NCBI RefSeq assembly: GCF_024763615.1
Contig: NC_077222.1
Location: forward strand, 72,106,001-72,170,000
Direction of reading: 5' to 3'
From: Phlebotomus papatasi
Lineage: Eukaryota > Arthropoda > Insecta > Diptera > Psychodidae
DNA length: 64,000 nucleotides
Shown: one piece after another, positions 23,453-34,393 of the stretch
Layout of the letters: each line of letters opens with the position of its first letter
Numbering within the stretch: position 1 is the stretch's first letter
Program-made: the position numbers and the translations under genes
The notes under the pieces: generated by a model
What the model was told of the DNA's origin: nothing
The model's input: only the letters and a program-made list of their open reading frames with translations
Databases searched by the model: none

Positions 23453-23875
23453 GGGTAAGTGTGCCAAATTTCGGCATAGTTGCATGCAAGTGGCAAAGTC
23501 TCAGGTTTGAAATGTAATATTTTTATACAAATTGATTTTTTTTTATTCCTTTTTCTTAAAGCGTGTTGCTTGGAATCTTGTAGACAATTTATCGTCTTTA
23601 TTTACTCTAAAATCGTTCTTAATACATTTTAAAATGAATAAAAATGTAGACATAGCTTTGGTACCCTATTTCGGCCACCTTCATTCTCATAGTTCCTTGC
23701 CCTTCGGGAATTCTTCCAATGTTTTTTTCGCGTCATCTCGCTTGTCGAAGCTACATTTTTTGTTATTCCTTTTCATTGTATATTCTTTAAAGTAAAAACT
23801 TGAAATTCATGGAAATTAGAGGAACAGAAAAGGTGGCCGGAATTGCAAGCTGGCCGGAATTTGGCACACTTATCC
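23453..23875. repeat. 423-bp MITE with GGGTAAGTGTGCCAAATTTC ends
   Basis: Inverted ends GGGTAAGTGTGCCAAATTTC and GGAATTTGGCACACTTATCC, flanked by TA. The interior shares a conserved block with 32237-32647 and 38781-39130, where the same short peptide-like frame (HFKMNKNVDIALVPYFGHLH) appears. That conservation is due to shared DNA ancestry, not shown to be coding. Confidence 0.85.
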
Positions 23876-23923
23876 TATTTGCGATACTGAATCAAAAGTA
23901 ATAACGCTTCACCAGTTCCGCAA

Positions 23924-24000
23924 ATACTTAAAATACTTAAAATACTTAAATTACTTCTAAAAATACTTAAATTACTTCTAAAAATACTTAAATACTTTCG
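23924..24000. repeat. Short tandem repeat, AAATACTT(A)AA units
   Basis: About seven units of AAAATACTTA, some extended to TTACTTCTAAAAATACTTAA, follow the 423-bp MITE. Confidence 0.75.
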
Positions 24001-24310
24001 CAAATGCTTAAATTTGACTATCAATATTCAACAGAAATCTTTAAGCTTAAGCTTTCTATATCTCAAAATTAGGGGTTAATATCTCTTAAACTATCGAAAT
24101 TACAGCTCTGTGAAATCGGGCGCATGAATACGCTGACTTGAAACATGTTTTCTCAAAACCATTTTTTTTTTTAAATTGTTTACGAGACTAAGAAAAACTC
24201 AGGGGACCAAACAATTTAGAAAAAAATATTATATTACATTAGATAATTTTTTTTCTATATCAAAAAATAGTAAAAATATTTTTTTTATGTTACTTATGAA
24301 AAGCACTATT

Positions 24311-26021
24311 AATTTAAAATTTTGATATTTTTTTTAAATTTTAAATATAAATTTAAAAGTTTGAAACATCCTCCCGACCACGTTTAAAATTCATTAAATC
24401 TTAAAAAGGAATTTAATATTTTCATTTCACCTTCATTTAAGGAATACTACTATCGATTAAGCTAAGCAAACAAAAAATAGTTCTTTCGAGTACTTTAAAT
24501 TACGATCAGGCAGGATTTTACCCTTTAATGAGAAATATGATTTTCAAAATGTGATTTTTGGAGAAACTTTTACGTAAGCTTCATTCACTGTTTAGTACAA
24601 AAACCCAAGGTGCGTAGCGCCTAGTTGTTAATAAATTGTATTACCGATACGAGTTACTTAGCTGTTATCATTGTTGATCTATTGATGAAAAAAAAGAGCG
24701 AAAATAAAGGTATATTGTAATATCAACAATAATATGAATCCGGATTTTAGCAGTTTCACCCTATCGATATAAGATTCTCATATAGTGGCGTTCTATTAAT
24801 CGTGTAATATATAAATGGAGCTTTGAGTAGAAAATATGGGTCTACGACGATTAATTGAATTGCGGAGGAAGTAAACAGAAAGTGAGGCGATTATAAATAA
24901 ATGGTATTTTCATTATAGTGATTTTCTTCCATGTGAGAAACACTGAAAGAGAGAGTGTGGAAATTATATGGGGAAAATCTGTGACTGACCATGTCCTTGT
25001 GCATTCCAAAAATAGCACATGATGATCATTGTCAGGAGTGATATTAGACTTCTAAAAGCATGACCGACACACTTTTTTTTGCCTCGGCTGACATTCACCT
25101 TCTCCTGCATCCCCATACGTCCCGGTCATCTCGTCAAATTGATAATTAAAAAAAATATATATGTTTACTTTTCTCAAGAAGATGAAAGAGCACATATTTG
25201 CTAATTCTTGTGAGAATATTGTGAAAGAGAGATAGAGGCAGAAAATTCCGTTTCGCGGCATTGAAAGCTCCACTTGGACTGGCGCCGGCAAGACATTTCG
25301 ATCATTTTCTTGACCTGCAACAATGTGAGATAGACGGAATTCTCGCTGATAATTTATATATTCATGTTAAGTGGTGCTGAAGTAATTCCATGTGACGCAT
25401 TTTAACAGTTCAATAGCACCCCAAATATGCCAAAATCGATTGAAAATTGGTTATGAGAACCCATCCAAAACTGAAGAAAGCTTTTAAAGTTTCTATCATA
25501 CGACTCAATGGACAAGGATATTTGCTTTTGTGGGTATATCAAATAAATGATATAGAATCGTTCTTCCACAGCTTTTGAGACCCAGCGATAAACCTTGACT
25601 ATGTTACAGTATCTGTGATTTTTTTTTAAATAATTTGTTTTATAAGTCCGTAAATAATTGTTTTAATTAAAAATAATTTATTTGATTTCGCGTAACCATC
25701 CGTACCATTCCTTCGTCACCGTCTTAGCGTTGGTACCAGCCTCCGAAGCCAAACAGCAGAACTGTTTTGTTCACTTGCTGTATAAAAGCATTAGTTACAT
25801 AAAATTTTCTTAATTTATAGAAGTGATTGATTTTAAACTAGCGTAAAGACAAAAGGATCACGAAGTGAAATAAGTGAAATCCAGAGAACTGATGAATAGT
25901 TAAAGTCTGTGTACGTCCTCTATTGGGTGCTACATCTTTTGAATGACTTAAAATTAAATTTTAAAATTCAAATAATAAAACACAAATAAATTTGAATTAA
26001 AGTTAATAAAATATTCTGTAA
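24311..26021. other. Mostly unique non-coding DNA
   Basis: No exon recognised. About 24,840-25,330 has mixed composition and is not obviously repetitive. A possible degraded repeat at 25,690-25,790 (CCTCCGAAGCCAAACAGCAG) resembles 33,365-33,395. Confidence 0.35.
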
Positions 26022-26531
26022 CCCTTTAACGACGAGACAGTTTTTGCGGACCGAAAATCAGTAATAAAAATGAAACCAATGAACAAACCAGTAAAAGGTC
26101 TTATATCTGGCTTTCGAAAAGCCAACAGAGTCTGATTTGGTGTATTTTTTGTCTCTATGAACGATAAGTACAAAAATAGCCTGAAAATTTAAGTAATTTT
26201 TCTGACAATACTAATGAATGATAATTTTCAATCTAATGAAAAATGTTATGTTTAAGTATTGTAGTTTCTTTCCTCAAAACGGTTTTGCTTAAAAAAATTG
26301 GAAGTATAAAAAATATTTAATATTAATTGTCATTATGAGAATTTAAAAATTCGTAATTTTTGAGCTTACAAATTTACTATATAGCAAATAGCTGGACACT
26401 TCCAAAAAATATCCTAGATTCCTTCAACCTTCTACTTTGCAATTACTTACAAACATAAAAAAATGACTCCAGGTAGTCAGGAAAAATTATTTTCTTTATG
26501 GGACACCGGTGTTCCAATCGTCCTTAAAGGG
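26022..26531 (-). mobile_element. 510-bp piggyBac-type MITE, copy A
   Basis: Ends CCCTTTAACGACGAGACAG and ATCGTCCTTAAAGGG are inverted. TTAA follows on the right (26532-26535); the left flank is GTAA, probably a mutated TTAA. Reverse-complemented, it aligns along most of its length to 58,265-58,740, the 5' portion of the coding piggyBac remnant. It has the subterminal palindrome ACACCGGTGT at 26503-26512. Confidence 0.85.
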
Positions 26532-26708
26532 TTAAAACCCTGGAGGTGCAGTAGAGACACCCTACGTAGTATAAAGAAGGAAAAGCGACCATTGTAACAG
26601 ATATAAGACAAATAGCACCCTGAGTTCGACAACACCCAGAATCCACAGAGATAACGGTTCGGTTATCCCAAATCCCTTCTCATGTTGCAGGTTAACCTCA
26701 TACATTTA

Positions 26709-27663
26709 GGGGATTTTCTGGTTATCTGGGACAGCTTATAATTTTGGACATTTTGAGGGTAATTTTGGACACCACGAATAAATTAATTAAAATTTTGAAA
26801 TTTTCTTCTAATATTTAATGAGTAATGTATTCTAACTAAATATTTATTCTTTTTAAAAGATATTAACACTAAATACGTTGAATTTTGAATACAATTTCAT
26901 TTATTGGGAGTATACTGACAAAGAAAAAACTCCCAACAAAACCCCAGAAGAAGAAAAAGATCTGAAAAAGACAATGAATAAATAGTGCCCTCGTTTCCTC
27001 TTATGCTTTTTTGTAATCCTAACCAAAACCCTAAACGAGGAGTCTCAGAGAAAAATTGCAAGACTTGATCATTGATGAGACCGAGTCGCAAGCTTTGGAT
27101 GGAGATAATTGATGTCTTTCTCTGAGTGATTGTTTCTCCCCGATGACTTTCGGATTTCCCTATTGTTGCAGTGCAAAAAGCTTTAAGAGTTCCGGAAAGG
27201 CAAGGAAATGTATGAATCTGCGAATGAATGTTGGAATGTTTCCAAGCTCCTTGGAACATTCTACGGCTCCTTTTCATAAATAGGAAGAGGACTTGGTAAG
27301 TTAAGTTTTTAAAATGAATAACAATGGACATCCTCCTATTGAAGCGGATTAGCTGTCCAAAATTACAAAGTGTCCAAAATTACAAACAAAGTGTCCAAAA
27401 TTACAAACAGTGTTCAAAATTACAAACAGTGTCCAAAATTACAAGTATCGAAAATTACAGTAAAATTCATCTCTACATATTTATTCATTTTTAAACGTAT
27501 TATGAATAATTTTAGAAAAAGCAAAGACAACTACTTGTCAAGGTCCCAAACAACACTTCGGAAAAGGAAGTAACAACAAATTTCAATTTATACTGAGAAC
27601 ATTGCATTTCAAACTTAGAACAGTACTTATAAGCACTCTGTTCAAAATTATGAGCACTTTCCC
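26709..27663. repeat. 955-bp element with TCATAATTTTG(G)ACA ends
   Basis: Left end GGGGATTTTCTGGTTATC followed by GCTTATAATTTTGGACA, and right end CAAAATTATGAGCACTTTCCC, are flanked by TA. It is related to 43466-44512 (shared TCCGGAAAGGCAAGG-like, GAATGTT..CTTGGAACATTC and TTTTTAAACGTATT words). The 144-codon minus frame at 26,897-27,331 lies inside and has no recognised motif. Confidence 0.7.
27355..27450 (+). repeat. Tandem repeat, GTGTCCAAAATTACAAA units
   Basis: About five units of (A)GTGTCCAAAATTACAAAC in a row inside the 955-bp element. There are no spacers, so it is a minisatellite expansion of an end-like motif. Confidence 0.8.
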
Positions 27664-29062
27664 TATATACAAATATCCCAAGTCATTATCTCTTATAGAT
27701 TTGCTAAAGTAGAGGAGCGAATTATTGAATAGGTTTTCGCTTCGAATCACTAAAGCTGTGATAAGAATTAAGGACAAATAATTTTAGTGATTGCGTGATA
27801 TCTGGACAGATATGGGCGCGATAATTGATGAAGGCTGAATATTTTGGCCGGAAACATTATTATCAAAAGCTTGCCTTCGATCTCAAGGAATTTCTCGTGA
27901 TTTCTACAAAAACATCTTCACGCACTTTTTGACTTGAATTTTCCACATTACAGCTTGGTTCTAATTCTGTCCAGAATTTATGCACGATTTTTGGCATCGT
28001 GTACGCCCAATTGGCACCCACATTTTTCGCCATTTCCCACCTCTTTTGCCGCATTTTCATCTTCTGTTCACTCCCCTCATGAGTTAGAAAATAGACCACT
28101 CTATACTCAAATTTTCGTTGGTAAATAAATTTCACATGACACGAGAATTTATCTGGCGACCATAACAGAGGGGCGCCTTCCTTAAATTAAGATTTACACC
28201 ATGATCATGATAAGATTTTTGTTTCATTCAGCGATTCTGATTCATTTTATTGACAAACAAAATAGCTTAATTTCATTACCCTAGTCCGAAGAACTACTTA
28301 ATTTAGTCAGCCATAAAGGTATATAATGAACAATTCAAGAGAGTTGAGGACATCGCAGTAAAATCCTCACAGGTATTTTTATTACAGTGAGAGCTATTAC
28401 TAGGCGCCTCCACATGTGATGGTCATGCAATTATTCATTCAATAAACATTCTAATTTGGTGCACGAAGATACTTAAAATAAATGTGAAAATACGTTTTCT
28501 GTTGTTCACATTATATTCTACTTATTGCCACTTTAGAATGAGTATATCAATAGCTTATTTCAGTGTAGAATAAAAGTTTGTTTTTATACGGAAATGTGTT
28601 TTTTTTTTGTAAATGGAAATAGGGAAAAAGAGATTAATACATAAAGAATTCTACATTAACTGTGTTTTTGTTGGGATTTAAACCTTGTATTTTTAAAATG
28701 ATAATTAGATGCAATTTAATGTGAATTTACGGAAAAACAGAAATGAATTATTGAGGAATTTTATATACAATTCCATATTTATGGGAAATAAAACTTGCGT
28801 CTAATTATATTAAATTATTCTCAATCTTTATTTTTCTAGAACTCTAAAACGATTCATAATAACTCCACTATTTTCAAATTATTTCATTGGAGTTCAAGGT
28901 CGATTAATATTTGTAATGGTCAATAAAAAACTCAAAAATTCCATTGATTCAATTTTATACCGTTTATCAATAACGATTATGGGTTTAGGACATGCTAGAT
29001 TACAGTAATAAGTTTTTCTATTACCCTTGCGAAAATTCTTTTTGAAAACCGTGGATATGGAT
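27664..29062. other. AT-rich DNA, no gene supported
   Basis: A 90-codon minus frame (27,863-28,135) and a plus frame overlap each other. Neither has a recognised domain. No repeats were identified. Confidence 0.4.
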
Positions 29063-29383
29063 GACTGCACTCCGGGGGTGACTGCAACCTTGCTTTTCTT
29101 AAACTTTTTTTTAACCCTTCAAGGACGAGAAGTTTTTTTCTGATCGAAAATCAATAATAAAAAAACAAACTAATAAATTTGGGTTAGTCAGAAAAAATAA
29201 TTTTTTCTAAGGGTCACGGGTGACCTAAACGTCTTTAAAGGGTTAATTCTAGCAGTTAAAAATGATCTTTAGACAATCCTTAAGTGCATGGTCTTATTTT
29301 GTGGTCACTAAAACATCCTTGAGTTCTAGAATCAAAGCAAAGCTTGCAAAAAAGTGGTGTAGTATCACCCCCGGAGTGCAGTC
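29063..29383. repeat. Foldback repeat with GACTGCACTCCGGGGGTGA ends, interrupted
   Basis: GACTGCACTCCGGGGGTGA at the left is inverted at the right (TCACCCCCGGAGTGCAGTC). A 128-bp piggyBac-type MITE with its TTAA duplication sits inside at 29115-29242. The native element is therefore about 190 bp. Confidence 0.75.
29115..29242. mobile_element. 128-bp piggyBac-type MITE (minimal copy)
   Basis: Ends CCCTTCAAGGACGAGAAG and ACGTCTTTAAAGGG are inverted, with perfect TTAA at 29111-29114 and 29243-29246. The subterminal palindrome GGGTCACGGGTGACC lies at 29211-29225. It is the shortest derivative of the family in the window. Confidence 0.85.
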
Positions 29384-29605
29384 ACGGGCATTTACGGTTA
29401 AGAAGCTACATTTAATAAAAAAATAGATTTATTCTAAATTTATCTTCTTTTCGATAGTTTTTCACAGTTTTCAAATTTTGGGCCACTAACTAGCAAGGAG
29501 ATAAGATTTTTTACTTAAATTGGTAATCCTTATAAATTCGTAAATTGTGTATAGAAATACAACAACAAAATCTATTACTATTATTATTAACCAATTTAGA
29601 CAATA

Positions 29606-30498
29606 GGGGAGATTGGGGTAAAAAGTCACAAATCGAAAATTTCATAATTCAATATCTTCCAAGATAATATAGATAGCAGCTTCATTTTTTTTTCATAGAT
29701 AGCCTCCATAGAACTTCTTCAATGTCGTAAGTTTCTTAGAATTCCAGCAAGGAATTTATGAAATAAAAAATATTGAGATTTTTAGTCCTATTTTTGAAAT
29801 ATGTTCCTTGCAGATGATATCAATTTTTACTTACTTATTTTGCAAAATTGATGCACTGGACTGGTGAATATTTCCTAAATGATTTGGATTCTTTGAATAC
29901 GAAGCCGCTATCCGTTTTAGCATTTTCCGAATATTCTTTTCTCCGAAAATGACCACTTGGGGTAAAAAGTAACAAAAGGTATGGAGCAAAAAGTAACAAA
30001 GACCGAAGCAATTTCTGATGTCTCACGGCGAGAAGAAATGTCACTTTCGCGTCTCACCGCTTTTTGTTTGCATTGGTCAAACGATTAGCAGTCTCTTGTG
30101 TGTTCTTTTTCTAAAATAGCTTGAAAAGCGCTTTTCTCGTTCAAATAGAGAAAACTGTGTTTCAAAAAGGTGTAGAGGAATAAATTTCCTTTGAAAATAT
30201 GTCATCTAGCTATTTTTTTAAATTTACGAAAGCTTGTAATAAAGCAAATCAAAATGTGATAATATCCCATACCTGGTACTATTTGCCCCAACATTTTTGA
30301 GAATGGTCACAAAATTACCTTTTAGAAAACAGATCGATAAATATATTTCATTACAAAATAGAGAAAAATGACTTTCATAAAGTTGTAGAGCAGTAAATAT
30401 CCTATAAAACTGCACTAATTAGAAATTTCTGGGGCGCTAGGGTAGCTTGTAAAAAAAAATAAAATATCCGTTTTGCTACTTTTTGTCCCAGTCTCCCC
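29606..30498. repeat. 893-bp element of the GGGGAGACTGGGGC family
   Basis: Ends GGGGAGATTGGGGTAAAAAG and CTTTTTGTCCCAGTCTCCCC, TA-flanked. Inverted relative to 18873-19529 and about 240 bp longer. The extra length comes with a partly duplicated interior (two versions of AAGTTGTAGAGCAGTAAAT / AAGGTGTAGAGGAATAAAT). Confidence 0.8.
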
Positions 30499-32236
30499 TA
30501 TACTAGAAATGCTGAAAATGTATTGTTTATAATTAGGAATTTATTCTTTAGATTAATAGATGAATGTAAAAGAAAAAAGAATTGTCTATTAAGAAAATGC
30601 GGGACACACGAATTAACGGTTACCGAAATTAAATTCTATTCATTATTATCATTACGAACACTATACTTATTTGTGTAGTGCAACAATCTTGGAAGAGAAT
30701 TTGTCACCCAGAGTTTAAATTAGGATAGATAATAAAGGAAAATATGATCAAAATCGAAGCGATGTCAAACTTTCCCTGAACATATTTTGCCCCTACCTTT
30801 CTGCGAAACAAGGAAAGCGAGCAGTAAAACGTATTTCTACTTCTGCCGGGATATTTTTTCTACATTACTGAAGGACTAGATTAGACTAAATACTAAAAGA
30901 TAAATAAAAATAATTTTACGACTGAAATTAGGATACCAATTCCGCAGAAATTAATTATCCAAAATCTCGGAATTTGCATAATAATGTAATAATGCGAAAG
31001 ATGAGTATGGATTAATGCGGTTAATGTCTTAATAATCTCACATTTAATGTTATTGAATGAAATATTTCTCAAAATTTCTTTCATTAATTTTTAAAATGCT
31101 GAATTTTTGCTAACCTACCTAAAAAACTGTTGCCTAGAAAAAAACAAATATTGGTATAGAAAAATGAAGAAAAAATTAAGAATGCTAATTTTAACAAGTT
31201 TTGCTTACAAGCTATTGAGGAAGAACCAAGCCAGCTATAACCTTGTACAAGGTAGCTTCTATAATCATAAAGTGTTGTGTATAGGTTAATGATCCCTCAT
31301 CTCCCACATGATTCTCTTCGAGAGCTTTACAATATTTATCAAGAATAACAATGATGGAAAATTGACAAATATTTAAATATAGATTGTATGAAGTGAAAGC
31401 TCAAAAATAGCAACATCGAATGGAATAAAGACAAAAATCAATCAACACTTTGTGCTTATCGCGCTTGCCGCTAATTAATTAGCGTACAGCTTACAAGTTT
31501 AACTGATAAAACCACTGCATATCAGCGGGAGAACTAATTGAATTACCAAGTAAACAAAAATGCTATTCGTCAGTTGCGTACAGCAAATTATTGCAGAGAT
31601 GTGAAAATTACGGTATTTGCAATTTAATAAAATGCCACTCATGCGCTCGGACACAAATTAATTGTTCAATCTATTTTTATCCCATAAATTATTGCATATT
31701 CTCAGATTTCAATTTTAATTTTGATTTCATGTCGTAGAGCATAAAAGAGAAAATGTCAGAAGCAAACACACTGTCCTTTTTGATAAATCAAAAAGGAAAT
31801 CCTCTGAGATGCAAATTCACAGAAGAGAAAATTATATGAAATATGATATTTCCATCTAATCAAATTCAACATCATAGAAAACGCCTTTGATTTTATCTTC
31901 TGATACCAAGTCTTTTGCCCACTGTGTATCCTTGGAAAGTGCGCATCATGATAATAACATGGTACTGTAGCATTATAAAGAAAATCTTTTAAAAGCTTTC
32001 AATATAGATTTTTTTCCATGAATATTTCATTTGCACTCAAATTGCAGATTTGTCTCATTTGCAATTCTTCACTGCAATTCACAACTGTCTATATACAACC
32101 CTCTTATTGAAGAATAAATAGAATATTGCGTTTGTTGACTGAGAATAGAGGAAGTCTCGGGGAGTTAGTATGAAAAATGTATAGGGTCAAGAGGGTCAAC
32201 GAGTTGAAGTTCAAGCTCTTAAACTGTGAAGTGTTA
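30499..32236. other. AT-rich DNA, no gene seen
   Basis: No coding-like frames; no clear repeats recognised by eye. Confidence 0.4.
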
Positions 32237-32647
32237 GGGTAAGTGTACCAAATTTCGGCCACTTCTTTTGTTCCTCGAATTTCCATGAATTTTTAGTTTT
32301 TGCGAACTCTCTAGAGATTATACAATGCAAAAAAAAATTTAAAAAAGTCACTTAGACAAACGAAATGATGTGAAAAAGACTTTAGAAGAATTCCAAAAGG
32401 ACAAGAAAGTATGAGAATGAAGGTGGCCGAAATAGGGCACCAAAGCTATGTTTATATTTTTATTTATTTTAAAATGTATTAAGACTGATTTTACAGAAAA
32501 TAAAGACGATAAACTGTCTACAAGATTCCAAGAACCACTCCTTAAGAAGAAATAACAAAAAAATCGTCTTGTTTTAAAAATATTACATTTAAAACTTAAA
32601 ACTTTGGCGCTTGAATGCAATTATGCCGAAATTTGGCATACTTACCC
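32237..32647. repeat. 411-bp MITE with GGGTAAGTGTACCAAATTTC ends
   Basis: Inverted ends and TA flanks. Homologous in inverted orientation to the 23453-23875 element. Confidence 0.85.
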
Positions 32648-33784
32648 TATTTGTTATAACATCACAAATTTTCAATTGAGTTTCTGCAAGATAAAACCTT
32701 AAGATAAGATTGTACATTTACATCATTTAATAAAGCTTGTGTCTCGTGTCATTGAGTGTCAGCCCTGAAAGTCGCTTATTCCGTGGTGATAATGCTTAAA
32801 GGGATGTAAACACCGTCTTATTGACAAATCGCTGAGTTAGTACATAATTTTCTAGTCCGGATGAAATTGTGTACATATTTATGTGAATTTCCTCAATCGA
32901 TTATTTGCTCTCTATATTATACCAATTTTGCCACCTCGTGTACGCCCCAGTAATAATTAAGCGGGATGTTTACATACGGCCCCCACGACAGCATGGAAAT
33001 CATTCAATAGCACCGGAATCTGAATAGAGAAATTTACATTTGGTTTTTTCTAGCTCTTTCTGAAGTTCTGAACGTTTGAAGATCTAGACTTTGAGGCTTC
33101 GATGCCCCCGCGTCCTTTTTATAAATAATTCTTCGTTATTTTTTTTTCAATTCTTTCTATACTTATATTTTAAAAACTTGATTGTTAGTTGGTTAATCCC
33201 AAATACAAATTGATGATTCTTATTTACCTTTTGGTAGTTCCTCCGCCATCAAAAGGTCAAAATAGGCCCACTTATGGCATCTTTATGTCTCGTGATTAAA
33301 CAATCACCGGCTAGCGACACACCGCTTGCTTTGCTTGATCCTCGCACACTGAGTGTTAATGACCGGTCTCCGAAGTCAATCAGCAGAAATGCTTCTTCAC
33401 TGATCGTGTCAGTCTTCGAAAACTTTGGTTTGAAGTTACGGGGATGTTGAGTAAGTTCTTTTTGTAGAGTTAGCGCATAACCGGCATAACCGAAAAGTTG
33501 TTTCTGCTCTCAAGTGAAGAGAGTTAAGATTAAAAAAATAATTAAATGTAAGACCAAGTATCATGTCTTTAGATATATAGACCCTCAAAACGTAACGACA
33601 CAGGACCACAAACCAGATAAAAAAGAAGTTTAATTATATTGATAATTATCGACTATTGCTCAAATTCAGTATTGAGGGAGTATTATAATTCAGTATTAGT
33701 CGTTCGGCTAAATATCGGTTTTCAAAGCTGTGTTCATTCTTAGTCTCACCTATGATCATTAGATTTGGGCGATTTGTGTAGTGA
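32648..33784. other. Non-coding DNA, no gene seen
   Basis: Mixed composition without an exon or a recognised element. Confidence 0.35.
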
Positions 33785-34160
33785 CCGAAAACGTAAGATT
33801 GCGAGTATACAAACTACCGAGATGAGATACGTCCGGGCGGTTAAGAAAATCACTCGGCAAGATCGAGTGAAGAACGTGGCCGTTCGTGAGGAGTTAAGAG
33901 TCGAGGACTTCCTTCTGGTTGAGAGATCCCAACTTTGATGGTATGGCCATATTCAGCGCATGAATGAAGAAGGACTCCCCAGAAAAACTATGCAAGACAT
34001 TGTGAGCAGGTGCGACATCGGATCAGACCTCGGACAAGGTACCTGAATCAAATTCAGGATTTTGCCTGGAACACCTTGGGATCGAACTTTATGTCATGGG
34101 CCTGCGACCCCAATAGGGATAAGCGGTTGAAAATGATTATCGTGATGATGAATCTTTAAA
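33785..34160 (+). mobile_element. Non-LTR retrotransposon (RTE-like) 3' relic
   Basis: The plus strand still translates in pieces to a typical LINE C-terminus: VYKTTEMRYVRAVKKITRQD, RVKNVAVREELRVEDF, then WYGHIQRMNEEGLPRK. The order of an 'RR/KITRxDRxxN' block followed by a 'WxGHxxRM' block is familiar from the C-terminus of RTE/BovB-type polyproteins. Stops and frameshifts make it a dead 5'-truncated copy. It ends near GATGATGAATC, like the short tandem tails of RTE elements. Confidence 0.7.
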
Positions 34161-34393
34161 ATTGCTATCGACACGCACCTAGAGGTTCTCTTTGTGGCAA
34201 TATAGTAAGTTTGTTGCTTTGCGAACTATTCAGATTGATATGTTTATCCATCCTTCCCATCGTTAACTCACCTGTCTAACAGTTAAGATGATTTATGTAT
34301 GGCTCCGTTTATTCCTTTTTGGGAACCGCTGCTCCCAGGTCATTTTAAGACCCGATATGCACTCCCATTCCTTCATTCTGTCTTAACCCCCAA

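Larger units (their letters stand above)
23147..24310. repeat. 1.16-kb palindrome with a MITE in its loop
   Basis: The left arm (about 23,147-23,440) begins ATAGTGCTTTTGATAAGTAA. The right arm (about 24,010-24,310) is its inverse and ends TTACTTATGAAAAGCACTAT. Arms share TATCTAATGTAAT, CGTATTCATGCGCC and AAAGCTTAAGCTTAAAGATT-type words. The loop holds the TA-flanked MITE 23453-23875 and an AATACTTAA tandem repeat. Confidence 0.75.

Noticed and set aside
23532..23795. 87-aa frame with a peptide shared at 32,348-32,620 and 38,877-39,119
   Set aside because: The shared peptide reflects MITE DNA homology; starts and lengths differ among copies and there is no known domain.
26897..27331. 144-aa minus-strand frame
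   Set aside because: Lies inside a TA-flanked repeat, shows no domain, and the related element at 43466-44512 does not conserve a frame.
27355..27450. Possible CRISPR-like or regulatory repeat array
   Set aside because: Directly abutting short units without spacers inside a MITE-like element.
27863..28135. 90-aa minus-strand frame
   Set aside because: Somewhat balanced composition, but no family recognised, no splice or promoter signal, and an open frame also lies on the other strand.
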